A stretch of DNA of 64,000 bases from Geosiphon pyriformis (taxonomy: Eukaryota > Glomeromycota > Glomeromycetes > Archaeosporales > Geosiphonaceae), in assembly GCA_016748015.1 (NCBI GenBank), contig JAAOMT010000303.1:66257-130256 (forward strand). Direction: 5' to 3'. Shown in pieces: positions 1 through 13,100 of this stretch (the first letter of the stretch is position 1; each line of letters starts with the position of its first letter). Below the pieces are notes generated by a model. It did no database searches. It was not told the origin of the DNA and was given only the letters and a program-made list of their open reading frames with translations. Position numbers and translations under genes: made by a program.

Positions 1-108
<108 letters not shown>

Positions 109-279
109 TTTAAAGTACAAATGGCTTAATTTTGTGTTAGTCGTTGAGTTCACTTAATATCAGGGATAATTATCACAAGTATTCGTGTAACGAGTCCAAC
201 CAATGAAATATCAATCTCCCATAATTTTTTTTTACAACAACGCGAAAATTCTACATGATTTCTTCATGAATTGATAAAA

Positions 280-836
280 ATGCGTTTGCCAAGTTTAAAA
301 AGACAGTACGCTTTTTTGTTTGATGATATCACCGAGTCACGTTTTATGCGTAAATTTGGTCTTAAAAAATTGAAAATAGTTGAAGAGCCGGTAGCCTCTA
401 GAACTCGTGGCGCTTTGGGTCGAAATAAACCTGTAGCCAGCCGCACTAGATCTAAGAGCAAATATAATGGTAGTATTGGGAATAAAATAGGTGGGTCTCG
501 GACTGATATTGATTTTTTGCTTTTTATAAAAAAAAATCTATTGGTCGGTCGCCCTTAATAAATCCCAAGATTATATCCCTGCTATTAAGAATGTTATTTG
601 TTTTTCACCCTGGACTTTTTTGCCTCTCGCAACAATTTTTCTTTTCTTGATCATTTTTTCAATGCTAAGAACCTTTGTATTTATAGTCGAAAATTTACTT
701 GATTTTCGATGTACCAATATCATCCAATCGAACCCTGCCTATGAGATTCTATTTGATTGATGTAGCGTTATCGTTGCCCTCGGGGGCAAGAATGACCGGT
801 TTTGGGCGCCAACTGATTTCCGTGATCAATAAATAA
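280..836 (+). pseudogene. Broken small gene of unknown function, possible membrane segment
   Basis: I do not recognise the family. Frame 1 opens at ATG 280 and runs to TAA 556-558. It is basic and carries the heptapeptide PVASRTR twice, 14 residues apart. At a run of nine A (528-536) frame 2 opens and continues to TGA 758-760. This second part has a hydrophobic stretch at about 608-700 that could be a membrane segment. A third open stretch in frame 0 (ATG 741 to TAA 834-836) could be the end after another indel. Removing one A from the run would join frames 1 and 2. Base composition is richer in G+C and CpG than the surrounding spacer. It could be a decayed host gene, a gene with introns, or chance ORFs. 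No transposon motif is seen. Confidence 0.3.
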
Positions 837-1209
837 TTCACGAAACATACATTCATGATCTTTGAGAATGTAAACTGGAAAGTAACAATATTCAATCTTA
901 TAATCAAAAGGCTAATTTATCAGCTTCAATCTTCAATAATGTTAGTTAATGATTAATTACTTATGATAAATATAATAGATTTAAGAAAAAAGTCCCAAAT
1001 CTTAATGAAATCCTGACTATAAAGAAAAAATTATTTATTAATTTAATTTAATTTTTCAAAACCAACATAGTTATTATATATATATAAACATAATTTTATT
1101 TATATTAAATTTTATTTTATTAAATTTTTTGTATTTTAATTATCAAGTAATTTTAATAAAAATATTGATATATTAATTAATTTTTTAATTTGGAATAAAT
1201 AATGCACAG
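837..1209. other. AT-rich spacer
   Basis: This is A/T-rich sequence with short homopolymers and alternating AT. I see no ORF or RNA gene. Confidence 0.6.
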
Positions 1210-2090
1210 TGTTATTCAGAAAATAAAACAGAAAAAATATAATAGATAAAAATATAATATACTTAGCCAATAACAAAATATAGATTATCTGAGCAAATAA
1301 TATCAGAAATTTTAAAAATACCAGCAGAAATTCCAGAAATACCAACAAAAATATTAAAAATTCAAAAAATGCCAAAAATTCTAACAATAACTCAAGAAAA
1401 GTATAAAAATTATTAGGAATTTTAAAAATTTTATATTACAAAAATTTATGTATATATAGCAGTAACTATAAAAACAGAAAAAACAGACAAATTTAATTTA
1501 ACTTTTATTAAGTAACTTTAATAATTAGCAATTTAATACTTAAAGTAAAATACTTATTCACAATAAATTTATTATTTAAATTATCTAATATCTAATATTT
1601 ATAAATCTATACTTATTTTGTTAAAAAAACCAATTATTTCTTTATTAATACCAATAATATTAATACAATATTAATAACAATATTAAAACAATAACTATTA
1701 ACAGAATATTAATTTCTATTTTTTATTATTTTATTTTTTTGAATTTTGTTTTATGTTTATTAATTGATTAAAAAAAGTATTAAAATTATAACATCAAAAA
1801 TTGTTTAATAAAAAACACAAAAAATAGTATAAAAAATAGTTAAAAAATTAAAATTGCTTATTAAAAAAATAAAAAACACTAAAATAATCTAATTACAATA
1901 TTAAAAAAATTAAATATTGAATATTATTTATTATTATTATTATTATTAAATCTCTGTTTATTATACAAAAAATTTAATTATAAAATCTTTAAATTATAAT
2001 TGATATTAAAAACACCAATTTACAAAAAAATTACCAACTATTAATTCATAATAATAATTTTAGTTTTGTAAATTTTATATTTATAATTAA
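1210..2090 (+). mobile_element. Decayed LTR of the element-G family (solo or orphan)
   Basis: The block begins TGTTATTCAGAAAATA, like the LTR starts at 34830 and 60302. It carries the same ordered landmarks as the G LTR: a TATATATA box at 1451-1458 followed by an A-rich AAAACAGAAAAAACAGAC stretch, a GTTTATTAATTGATTAAA segment near 1755, and an AAATCTCTGTTTATTATAC segment near 1950. No internal coding sequence follows. The 3' boundary is approximate because the end has drifted to near-pure A/T. Confidence 0.55.
1451..1458 (+). promoter_or_regulatory. LTR TATA box (decayed copy)
   Basis: TATATATA sits about 240 bp into the LTR, the same offset as in the better preserved LTR at 34830. This copy is probably inactive. 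Confidence 0.4.
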
Positions 2091-2740
2091 AATTAATTTA
2101 AAAATAATTTTTCTTTTTTAATTAAAAGTTTTTTTTTAATCAAAGTTTTTTTTAAACAATATATTAAAAACAATCTTAATATAATTATAATTATTATTAG
2201 TTTTATTTTATTAATATTAATATTAATAAAAATAAATTATTATTTAATTGTATTTATATTATTTTATTTTTTATATTTAATATATAATTTAACTATTATT
2301 TAATACTATATATTAAATTAAGTAACTTAAATTATATTTAATATTAGCAGATTAATATTATTACAATTGAAAATCATAGTTTTTATTAATTATTACATGT
2401 ATTAATTATTAATATTATATAATTAGCCATCTTATTTTTAGAAAATAATTAATAACTTAACTATTAACTTAATTATTGATTTAATTATTGACTTAATTAA
2501 TAATCTAATTATTAATTTAATTATTAATCTAATTGCTAATTCAATTATTAACTATTTTAAATAACTATATAAGTAATATATTTTTTAGTTTTAAAAAAAC
2601 ATGTTTTATTATATAAAACATATATAAATTAAAGTAATAAAAATGATTTTTAAAATATTTAATTTTTTCTAATTTACTTATTTCTTTTTTTTAAGCTTTT
2701 TTAAATATCTAAACATTTTTATAATAAAAAATTACTTGTT
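2091..2740. other. AT-rich spacer
   Basis: Nearly pure A/T sequence with repeated TTAATTATTAATTTAATTATT-like words around 2455-2560. No gene is seen. Confidence 0.6.
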
Positions 2741-2860
2741 AGTATTTATTTATTTATTTTTTTATTAATACAATTAACGAATAAAATCCAATCACTATCT
2801 AGTATACAGAGCCAGACTAAGTAATCCAAACTAAATATGACTCATATACTTACTACATAT

Positions 2861-2881
2861 GACTAGCCACTTAAACCAGAC
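2861..2881 (-). other. LINE A 3'-UTR stem-loop
   Basis: On the minus strand the arms are GTCTGGTT and GGCTAGTC around loop TAAGT. Seven of eight positions pair (with G-U). The same element is found at the 3' end of all six LINE copies. Confidence 0.55.
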
Positions 2882-2890
2882 AAGGCAATA

Positions 2891-5800
2891 CTATATCCCT
2901 ATATTAACTTATACAGTATCATTCAGACCAGAAAAAAAACTACATAGCTTACAATGACCAAAGCTAATAGCAAAAGACTTAATCACACCAAGCAATCTAA
3001 TTACATCATCAGACAACAATGAAAGCATATTACAAAACAGCCTGGAAATCACACTACTATCATAAATCAGATCAATCTGCTCCATATTTACTCTATAACC
3101 AAACTTCACTAATCATGTCTTTATATGATACAACTCTACAACAAATCTTACATATTTAACAATCTGAGCATCCACTTTCTTCTTATTATCAAAAGCACCA
3201 TAAGTCTTTTCACATCATTTTTTTAACACAAACCTTTTACAGATTACAGCATATAAATCAACATTCAAGAAACATTAAGACAGAATTTGCAAAATGGCAG
3301 ATGCAGACAAAATAAAACTACTAGTCAAAACAGACCAATGCACAGAAGCTTTGGCCAAAATCTTACCATAAACACCAACATCATGAGCATAAGTAAAAGC
3401 ATAATCAGAGAATTCTATCTTATTACACAACAAACACAATACACTGAAGTAACATTTGTCATATAACCTCTTTTTAACTGCCATTAGCAACTGTCTATGC
3501 ACAGTCTATATTAAGTATGTATATAGATTAGAAGACTTTTAACTAGTAAACTCAGCAAGTATATAAGAATCAAGATGTCACATCTTTGTTGTAGCAGCCC
3601 AGTTCACACACCCGATCAGTGCATATGGAATCACATCACAACCAGGACCAGCTTTCCAATAAGCATAACAAACCAATCAAAAAATATCTCTAACAAAATC
3701 GTAAGTATTACCAGAAACAGATGTGTTCTCAGCCACCAAAAAGTGCTCACACACTCCAGTCAACAGTAAAAAAAGAGAACAAGCAGCTACATCTGTCACC
3801 AAATCAGCTGCTATATTACTGGAGACCCTTAAATGTTCTTTAACCTTGACCCAAGCCATATTCAAATTTTTCTCTCTAATTAAATTAAAAATGTAACATC
3901 TCTCAATTCAGTACAGATTGAAAAAATCAGGCATAGCAGAAGACAATTTAGCTATGCAAGCATCAATAGCAGCCTAACTGTCGAAATGCACAGACACTAT
4001 ACTAAAAGATAAGACACACTCCAAGAACAAGACAACAGTCTGTAGCTTAGCCATAGAAGAGAATACAAGACCACAAACTGAAACACCAATACATAAATCC
4101 AAAACCAGAAAATAAACAGCTGTCCCACTAGTAACATCAGCAAAGCCAACATTTTTCAATAACTCATCAGTGAACACCTCAAAGAAACCAGACCAAATTT
4201 CATGCAAACTATTCTTCATAACAGAAAACTCATCAGACCCAAGAATGTTCATATTATGTGACTAACTGGATTCCATAAAACCAGGTAAAAAAAAACTTAG
4301 ACCTATCAAATGCTTAGATGTAACTACAAACCAACAAGGAATAGAGCCATGTGGATCCAGTCTCTTCCAATAACAAAAAATTTTCCAATTTAATACTTTA
4401 CTCTTTTTATCAAAAAATTGATTACCAAAAGCAATCCCAAAACATCTTAGAGAACAGACAGAATTAAAGTACAAGGACTTTCTAAGAACTAATAACAGTG
4501 GAAAATGATCAGAACCATGAAAAGCATTTGAAAGATTGTTTGCAAAAGAGAGTTCATTGTCCAAAAAAATTTTTACCAATTCTGCCAAAAAATTGTTTAC
4601 CAGACTAATATGCAGTTTGACAAAAAACTGCAAAAAATTCAAAGAAGCCCAACCCAAAACCTATAAGTCCAAGAATTTATGACTAAATAAAGCATCTAAG
4701 AATGCCCAAATTATTGGAAAAGAAGACCAAAGCAGCCATTTTTACTTCAGACTGCACTTGCATAAAAGACTTCAAATCATACAAAAAAGAGTGATGTAAA
4801 ACCACATCAGAAAAGTCATGGAACAAACATGCTTTCAACTTAAGACCCTTCTTAACCATAACATCTCACTTGTGATACACATTTGACAAAACAAAACTGA
4901 ATTGAGTTCAATAACTAATTATAGGCTGTAAAACAGCTGACACCAAATAAAAGAATTGCTTATCAGTAATGGCCTTCTGAAGTACAACATTAACAAAAAA
5001 ATAAACATCAGAATGAGTCTTGGCAATACTTGGCTTGAACAAGTCATTGGTAGACAAAAAGATTCCCAAATAATAATAAGCTTCATCTTTCTTGGCAATT
5101 ATGATTGATTGACCACAAATATTCAATAAAGCAATCTTAACACCCTAATTAATGGAAATAACCACTGTTTTTTTACTATTGATAGAAATATTATTGATCT
5201 TAAAGAACTCATTGGCAATGTCCAAAACAAACTGAGTGGACATCTGACAGTTCCCAACCTAAATAGTGTCATTAACAAATATGTTTATCACAAAATAAAA
5301 AGTTATTCCACCACTGTTCTCAATTCTGCCCATTTTTGAAATGAACCTAGAATCAATTTTATACTCACACAATTGTTCATGCCTCTTAACTTCACACAAA
5401 AGACGATCATAAAAAATTTTTCATAGAAGAAGTGAAAAGATCTTACCTTGATCCAATCTATTATGCATCTTATAACTATTTAACAAACTGAAATCAGTTA
5501 TTATTCTGTTAACTCTATTTTCATGTATACTACCAAAAAACCTGATAAACTTTTTACACATTTTGACATGTTGTAAGCTATTCTTTAAGTAGTAGCACCC
5601 AACTGAATCATAAGCTTTTTGCATATTTTGCAGAATTAACCAAATTTCCCTATTTTTCTCAAGAGCATTCTCAACTACTGACCCAATAGCAAATACTAGA
5701 GACTGTATGGATATACTCTTTAATACCAAAAAGTTATTACCTTGAAGAACATTGAACTTGCTATATGCCAATAAAATATGATTAGACAAAATTTTTGATA

Positions 5801-7579
5801 AAATCTTCTTGGCAGTTTTAATTAAAGCTATGAGCTGGGTGTTTGTAAGGACTCCATCCCAGTTATAAAGTTTAGAGATCATTAATACTCAAGTTTTTTT
5901 CTATAATGCAGACACACTACCAAAAGTTAAACATACATTCAATAGTACCAAAAGACATCCCAACATCACTTCACTACCATGTTTCCATAATTTATTAGAA
6001 ATACCAGATAAGCCAGTAACTTTACCATCAGGCAGACCACCAACAACTGAAAGCAACTTACCTATATTAATTGTACACATTATACCAAAAAAAGCATCAT
6101 CTCTAACATAAGCCAAAGATACATATTGATAAGCCCAATAATTAGGTAAAACTAAAGACACTACATGCTTCCTTGTTCAACTCTCTATAATTCTATCCAC
6201 ACTTGATTTTATCTCCTCTGGCTCCAAAACCAGTTCATTATCTATTACTAAGTAATCCAGAACCACCTTGTAAAAAGACCACTTTAAAACATTCTGAATT
6301 ATACTACCTTTATTGAAACAAAAATTTTCCATATGTCTTGTAATCACCTTTTTAATAGAAGCTTCCTTAACCAATCTCGACTTATATATCTTAGATTTTC
6401 TGTATTCTTTACAAGCCAATAATAAATATTTAAGAACCACTACAGATTTCACATCTGAATCCACTACATTAGTAAAAACATGAGTCTTAACATTATTCAG
6501 AGTTGATTATTTTCTTATGAGACAATTAACCCCAAACATATTGTCAAAGCTGAATTTTCTAACAACTTTGACAACCAACAATTCCAAACCAAAAAACTTA
6601 AAAGAGTGTCTATTTTTTAAACACTGAAACTCACTAAACCAATGTTTTGAAAAAACTTTATTAGTTGACTCTAGTATTATCCTCTCTAAAATTGCCTACA
6701 TAACATCTATATTACCACAGAATTCAGCATCAGAGAATTTGCCAGCAATAATCAAAAGCTTGGCAGAAGAATAATCCCTAAATTTAGCCCATTTGGAACT
6801 ATCAGCATCCTTAATTTTGAACTTCTAACAATTTTTGTTAGCCTGTTTGCATAAGCTATTCAAACAAATATTTAAGAGCCCACTCAAGCCAATTAAAACC
6901 AAAACAGCATTGTGATTAGTGTTAAAAAAATCAGACACAAAGCAGACCTGATAATTGGTAATGGCAAAAAACAAATTCTTATTAACAAAAATGTAATCAA
7001 TTGTTTTCTCAATTCCTCTAGAATTGCTTTATGTGAAAGAGTTCACCAACTGATAACTGGCAAACGAGTTAACCAAACCCAAATCCATACAGAACTTAAA
7101 GCTCATATTCTTTCCAAACCCATTTTCATTAAAATTTCCACCCAAAACCACAAAAGTGCTGGAGTTAACTGCCTTTGCAATTAGAGAGTTTACTTCTAAA
7201 GCTTGATCAAATCTAGTCTTGGAAAAAGCACCAATGTACAAACTTAAAATTGTAACCAAGAGCTTGCTTTTAAATAAAAGCTGAACCAAAATAACTCAAC
7301 CAAAAACCTCCTTTACCTTAGATACATGACAAGCCAAAAAATTGTTTATAATTACAGCCACTTCAGCACCAAGAAATTTTTTATCTAAACCAGACATAAA
7401 GATATGCACACCCTCAAATTTATTAACAATTCAAGACTTGACACAAAACCACAATTTAGTTTCCATAACAAAAAACACAAAACTACCAGAATTTATATGC
7501 CAACAGACAACATCCACTTGTTTCATAAAAACATTAATACTCTGAACATTGCATATAGCAAATTTTCAGACCAAATCAT
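2891..7579 (-). pseudogene. LINE A ORF2 (endonuclease-RT-RNase H), broken
   Basis: The start is ATG 7579-7577, directly after the ORF1 stop. Endonuclease pieces are seen at 7570-6950 (CNVQS and GGNFNENG). RT pieces lie at 6464-5230, including IALIKTAKKILSKILS and the MQKAYDSVG motif A. Motif C reads FVND at about 5268-5279. The thumb and linker lie at 5126-4262, and RNase H (VFTDE, MAKLQ) at 4252-3690. The C-terminal Zn-like region is at about 3500-3400. Many stops correspond to Trp codons in the relatives, and one (near 5140) corresponds to Arg. The protein would nick target DNA and copy the element RNA if intact. Confidence 0.85.
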
Positions 7580-9543
7580 TTATGAGAGAAAGAGATTAAC
7601 AAGGAACCTGAACCCAAACACAAGATATCCAATTTCTTTAAGATTGAAATAACCAACACTTCCAAGGCTAACTATTTTTGATTCCAAACCACTCACCTTA
7701 GTGGTTAGAATCTTTGAACTGCTTAGGCTGAATTCAGCAATGGGCTTGTTAACAACAACTGAGAAAGGGGGGGCAAAAGATAACAACACATTATCTACAG
7801 CCATATTTGAATCTGAAACCAAAGTCATAAACACAGAAACAGCCAGAAAAAAAGCACAGGAAAAAGATACCAATGACACTAATTCAACAAAACTCAACTT
7901 TCTTAAAATACCAGAAATCTGGTCAGACAAGAGCTCTAAGAAGCATTCCAAGGATGCCAAGCAATTATTCAAACAAAAAATATCAAGAGGATTGAAATTA
8001 AACAAAAGCAACTTCACATCCAAAAATGAGCCAGCACCAGAAACAACTAAAAAAACTACATGAAAAGGAGACCCACCAGCAATCTGGGCCCAAATTTTCT
8101 CACTGAAAAAAACTAAGCAAACAATTGGTGTCTGTTTCTTTTTATATATGTTAGCCAAACAAGCCTGATCCTAAGGAGTTACCATCTGCTTACTATGAGG
8201 ACTAGAATTCTCACCCAATAAACACTTACTAGAGATATGACCAAACTGTTTGTATTGAGCACTGCAAACCAAAAAAAGACTAGCCCAATGCAAATTCACA
8301 CCCTTAAATACTAAATTAGAACTAATAGCAGCCAATTTAGATGTCTTATTATCAAAACAGATCACAGCACACCTATTGTGTACATAAAACTCAGGATTAC
8401 AGCCAATGAAACAAGTTTTCTCACCATATAATCCCAACAAATCAGATAGATCATGAGCAGTAGTACCAACTAGCAGTGTATATAACAAAGCTTGATGCTA
8501 ATCCTTGGATATCTATGTTTGTTTATTATTGATTGTGTTGGCCACATGAACAGAATTTTTTTCCATAAGTACAGATTATCTAACTGCAACCAAATTAGTT
8601 ATCTCAGATGACTCATATTCCACCAAAGCTTTCTGTTATAAACCAATTAATTGCAGCTTGATTGATACAATCTTGCCAAACTTGAAAAAAACAGACTCCA
8701 CAGCTGATTTGGGAAAATCAACTAGATCTTCTTGACAATTACTTCCCAATCTGATTGGCTGTTTACTTTTCTTATCTCATCATTGACTAAAATTTTCTTA
8801 TTGACAGCCAAATTTCTTGCCTTTTTTAAATTAGATTCAGAAGTAAAAGATGATCTAATAATTCCAAGAAATTTTGAAGGAGTAAAAGCTTCTCCAAAAT
8901 TATTAATTTGATAAAAATTTTTTTTAAAATACAACAACTTATTACCAGAGGTTTTGCCAGACACTGCAGAAAATTCAACATCCAATGCAAAAGATTTTTT
9001 TAAATCAAAATTCCAGACATCTCTAATATGCAATTTAATTAATGACAATTTTTTAAAACCCACAAATTTAGGTGCTGGGAGCACCAATTTGGCACTATTA
9101 TCACTCAAAACATTGAAAGAAAGCATTTTCAGTGGTTTTTTCAAGATGTAAGTTTTAGTATACATCTTCTTTGAAGTAGTATTGTCTATTATGTTGTCTG
9201 TTTTAAAAGTATTAGAGTCAACATAGCTTGTTTCTTTGACAACTGTGTTCTTCATATTCTTTATATCTAATACTTTACTAACACTATTTTCTTTGCTGTC
9301 CATTTTACTGCCCCAAGATTTAGCACACTCACTATTGTTAGCTTACAACATGTCAGCAGACAGAGATCTAGCTGACAAGTCTATCATAATACCAAAAGCT
9401 TCAAGTTTTTTTGTTTTTTTGAATAAGAGACTGCAAAAGTATACACTCTTAACATGTGCCTTTTTATTATTATTAGAGTAAGACCCCAATTCAACCAAAA
9501 CTGAACCAGAACTACTAGCAGACAAGTTTGCTGGATTTATCAT
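7580..9543 (-). pseudogene. LINE A ORF1 (RNA-binding protein), broken
   Basis: The start at ATG 9543 (MINPANLSAS) sets the family start and aligns with D. The reading passes from about 8722-9303 (a region like C residues 185-270) into another frame by 8488, so there is at least one indel. RRM-like segments follow. The zinc knuckle at about 8235-8275 reads CSAQYKQFGH, with the second Cys changed to Tyr. The C-terminal Ser-rich and coiled-coil region (8158-7580) is open. The TAA stop at 7582-7580 abuts the ORF2 ATG. It would bind element RNA if intact. It is clearly dead. Confidence 0.8.
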
Positions 9544-9600
9544 AATGAAGAGAAATATATTAGAAAAAATGACTTAGAAAAACAAAGAGAAAAAAAAAAA

Positions 9601-11094
9601 GTGGTATCTTCAAAAAATATTTTTGCTTTTGTCATAGTTAGGGGATTAACAAAAGAAAAAGTTTTTTATTTATTTATAATTATTAGTTTTAAAAATTATT
9701 AAATAAATATTATTGAAAAATATAATTAATACTTGATATTAAATTCTAAGAATACTAATATAAACCATAAAATAATATTAGTATATTATTTTTAAATATT
9801 TTTATTACTTTTTGAAAAAAATAATAACTAAAGATTAATTTTATATATTAAATTTATATTAATTCAATTTTTTTATTAAAATTTAATTTTTTTTTGAATA
9901 TTTTTATTATAATATTTTACTATTTGCTAGCTTATTATTTTAAACTGTAATAATATTCTTAAAAAATAATCAACTTAATATAAACTTTGCTGTTTAAAAA
10001 ATTATTATAATCTTTTATATAATTAATATTAAAATTATATTTAAAAAAAACTTATTTATAGTCTTATTAAAAACAGATACTTTATTCTAAATATTATTAA
10101 TTATATCTCTAAGTTCTAAATATAAAACAAAAAAAATGATTAAAAGAATAATAACCAAAAAAACCAATAAATTAATTATTTTAATAACAAATTTAAAAGT
10201 AACCAAATCTAAAATTTAAGATTTTAAAAAATTTAATTTAGATTTGATTACAAAATTAACAGCAAAAACAGCAAAAAAATAGCAAAAAAAAACCCAAAAA
10301 AACAAAAGCTTTAATATAAAACTTTTTACTAATATGATATAATATAAAAAACTTAGAGCCAATAGTAAACTTAAAAAAAAAAATTTTGTAATTTAAAGCC
10401 AAATAGCCAAAATTTTAATATTTAAAATATTATTCATATTTAAAAGTTTTTTATTAGATCTAATTTTTATAAAAAATACTAGTTTTTAAAATAACAAGAT
10501 TTAAAATCTTTAAAAAATCAAAAATTATAATAATAAAGTATTAATAACAATAATTATTAACTTAAAAAATTAAATTACCAATTTTAAAAACAATACAACC
10601 AAAAAAAATTAATTGATTTGATTTTAAAAGTGTTTTTTAAAATAATAACTTTTTTTAATTAAGCAAAAAAAAAATTTTAAAATAAATAATAGTATATTAT
10701 TATAAGTTAATAGACATAATTAAAATAATAATATTAAAACTATTAAAAACAATTTTAATATTATTAGAAAAATATTATAAAAAACAACAAAAACAAAAAA
10801 AAAACAAAAGTTATTACAAAAAACTTTAATAGCAACCAAGAAGTTTCAGAAGTAAATTTTATACAAAACAACTTAATATTATTTTTTAAAATTAATTTAA
10901 GTCTAATAAAACCAAATAATAATTTAAACATAAAATTAATTAAAACTAATTTAATTTTAAATATAATATCAAATACAAAAATAAAAACCATTCACTTAAA
11001 AAATCTTTAATAATTAGAAATAATTTTCTAAATATTATTAAAAACAGTATTATTTAAATTAAACTATAATAAAAAAAAACAAAAAACCAATAAA
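9601..11094. other. AT-rich spacer between LINE A and LINE B
   Basis: About 1.5 kb of very A/T-rich sequence with A-runs and T-runs. The 75-codon minus ORF at 10764-10991 is low-complexity Phe/Leu/Ile and is not supported as a gene. Confidence 0.65.
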
Positions 11095-11165
11095 AACTCT
11101 TTCTCTCCTTTGTTCCAAATTCCTGAAAAAGAGTCATATTTTGAAAGTAGTTTTTTGTTTTTCAC

Positions 11166-13100
11166 TTGCTGTACCTCAACATTTCTCTTATAAATAATCC
11201 CTTTATTGTGGACTCAGAAGCTGCTTCTGGCAATAGTATGTCGAATAAGAAAGCTCCTGTTGGTGCTTCTTCTGATTCTGTTGGTGGTCCCTCCTCTCAA
11301 AAAAAAAGAATTTCCCTTTGCCATATGGATCAGTCTGGTGATAGAAACAAAGCTGCTTTGGCCAAACCTATTTCTGATGGGAGTCAATACTTGGATATGG
11401 AAAGTGATTCTGGTGACAGTGTTGCTGGTGGTAATAATGGTTTTTTTCTTGGCTTGGCTGCAACTACTCCTAAGGCAAAAAGAGTTAAGAATAATTTGGA
11501 CTGTGGCTTCCCTCTTGGTTCATTAGATTACAACATGAATGATGATGATGGTGGTCCTCTTCTCCCTCTTCTTGGTATTCCTTTAGAAAAAATGTGGTTG
11601 GATCCCAAGATTGTTAAATCTCAAGTGGAAGTTGCTGTTAGGAAATCCTTTGCATTAGATATTAATCTCTTGGCTGTGGAAGGCAAATCGGCGACTGTAA
11701 AAACTCAATTGATCAGAAAATTGTTTTCAAAAATCAATGGTTTTGGGGGGGCCACTACCCTCTCAAAATTTGAAGGAATCATCAGATCGATATTTACTTC
11801 ATCAGAAAGCATGAAAAAGGCCGCATCATTGGCCAAGAAAAATAACATCATAGTAAACAGCAATCTTAAGAGACAAGGAATTCGCTCAGATCGGGCCATA
11901 GTAATCAAGGAAATTCCCATGGACATGCCAAAGGAAATGATCATCGCCGCAGTATCCGAGTATGGTCAGATAGTGTCTATCAAAGTCCAGTTAATTGGGC
12001 TATGACAGAAGGCTGTGGTGGAGTTTGCCGAATCTAGCCAGGCTAATCTGTTGGCGTCAAAATGATTTTTCCTAATTGGGAAAGATTCTGTGTGTGTGGC
12101 CAAGGCTGTGGGAGATTATGAGACATGGGCTTTTAGGGATCAATTCAGGGCACTTCTGTTCACTTTGCTGGTGGAAACGACAGCTCATAACCTTGGGAAT
12201 TTTTTGGAAGGGGCTGGTAGGAAAACTTGTGTCATCAATCGTTCATTGGAGACTGGTAATAGAACATGCTGTGCTGTGGTATGTTTTGAATCTGATGAAG
12301 CTATGGAATCAGTCTTTCACACGGAGCCAATCTTGGGTGGAGTGAAACTCTCATGGGCTAGGTTAGATTTAGTTCGCTGTGAACGGTGTGGGAAGTTCGG
12401 TTATTCTGCCTTGGAATGTGATGCTAAGGTTGCATCAGATTCTCAGTCACACAAATTTTTTAAAAAGCCTGCTAACTTGGATACTTGTCTCCAGTTGGCC
12501 AAATTATATGCTAAAAAGAAGGTTTCAATCTCTCGTTCTGTCGCTTTTGGAGGCAAATCCTGGGCCCAAGTGGTCTCAGTTGCTTCGGTCTCTCATGTTT
12601 CTCTTGATGGCTCTGGTTCTGGTTCTCTGCTCTTTGGTGCTTCAAGTTCTGGTAATACCCCTCCCCCTCCCTCTATGGTCGATGCCCTCTTGGGTGCACG
12701 TTTGGCGCATTTGGAACACTCTGTAGAGCTTTTATCTGATCAAATTTCGAACATTCTTCTTCATTTTGACAATCTCAGTTTGGTGTCTTTAGTTCCTCCT
12801 TCTAATATGATTCCTCTGGTGGATACTCCTCAACCGTTCATCTCTGGTTCTCTCATGGTGGCTAACTCTGACTTGGATTCCAACATGGTGTTAGATGTTC
12901 CTTTGACTCAATCCATTTCTTTCCCTTCTGGCGATGATAATTCTCAATTGGATCATAGCAGTTCCAAAGTGCTGACTTCTAAAATTGGTGTTTTAGAATC
13001 AAAGTTGGTTGCTTTCGATGCCTCCATTGGTTCAATTTTGGCGAAGTTAGAGCAGATGTGTGCTGGTTCAGGTCCTCTGGTCCTCTTCTCATCTCAATGA
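11166..13100 (+). pseudogene. LINE B ORF1, two Trp-to-stop changes
   Basis: The frame is continuous from 11166 to TGA 13098-13100. The family ATG (ATGATAAATCC in A and D) is CTTATAAATAAT here (about 11187), so the first in-frame ATG is 11238. Stops at 12003-12005 and 12063-12065 are TGA where LINE C has TGG (IGLW and ARWS). Two RRM-like domains lie at about 11900-12060 and 12150-12330. The zinc knuckle CERCGKFGYSALEC (about 12380-12420) has His replaced by Tyr. A Ser-rich tail and coiled coil (around 12700-13060) follow. The role is RNA binding and packaging of the element RNA. The TGA stop overlaps the ORF2 ATG. Confidence 0.88.

Larger units (their letters stand above)
2741..9600 (-). mobile_element. 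LINE A, full-length decayed non-LTR retrotransposon (subfamily with C)
   Basis: On the minus strand this reads as 5' UTR (about 9600-9544), ORF1, ORF2, a 3' UTR and a TAAA-type tail (about 2741-2780). Domain order matches LINEs B, C and D. It is the most decayed full-length copy, with dozens of stops and indels and a strong shift to A/T. It shares with C the substitutions FVND (RT motif C) and MAKLQ (RNase H), so A and C form one subfamily. The AT-rich sequence on both sides shows no clear target duplication. Confidence 0.9.

Noticed and set aside
720-760. tRNA gene, from a GGTTCGATTGG box-B-like word on the minus strand
   Set aside because: The flanking bases do not form a T-arm stem and no A box or acceptor stem fits.
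1136-1387. 83-codon minus ORF
   Set aside because: Low-complexity Leu/Phe/Ile protein from A/T-rich DNA, overlapping a decayed LTR.
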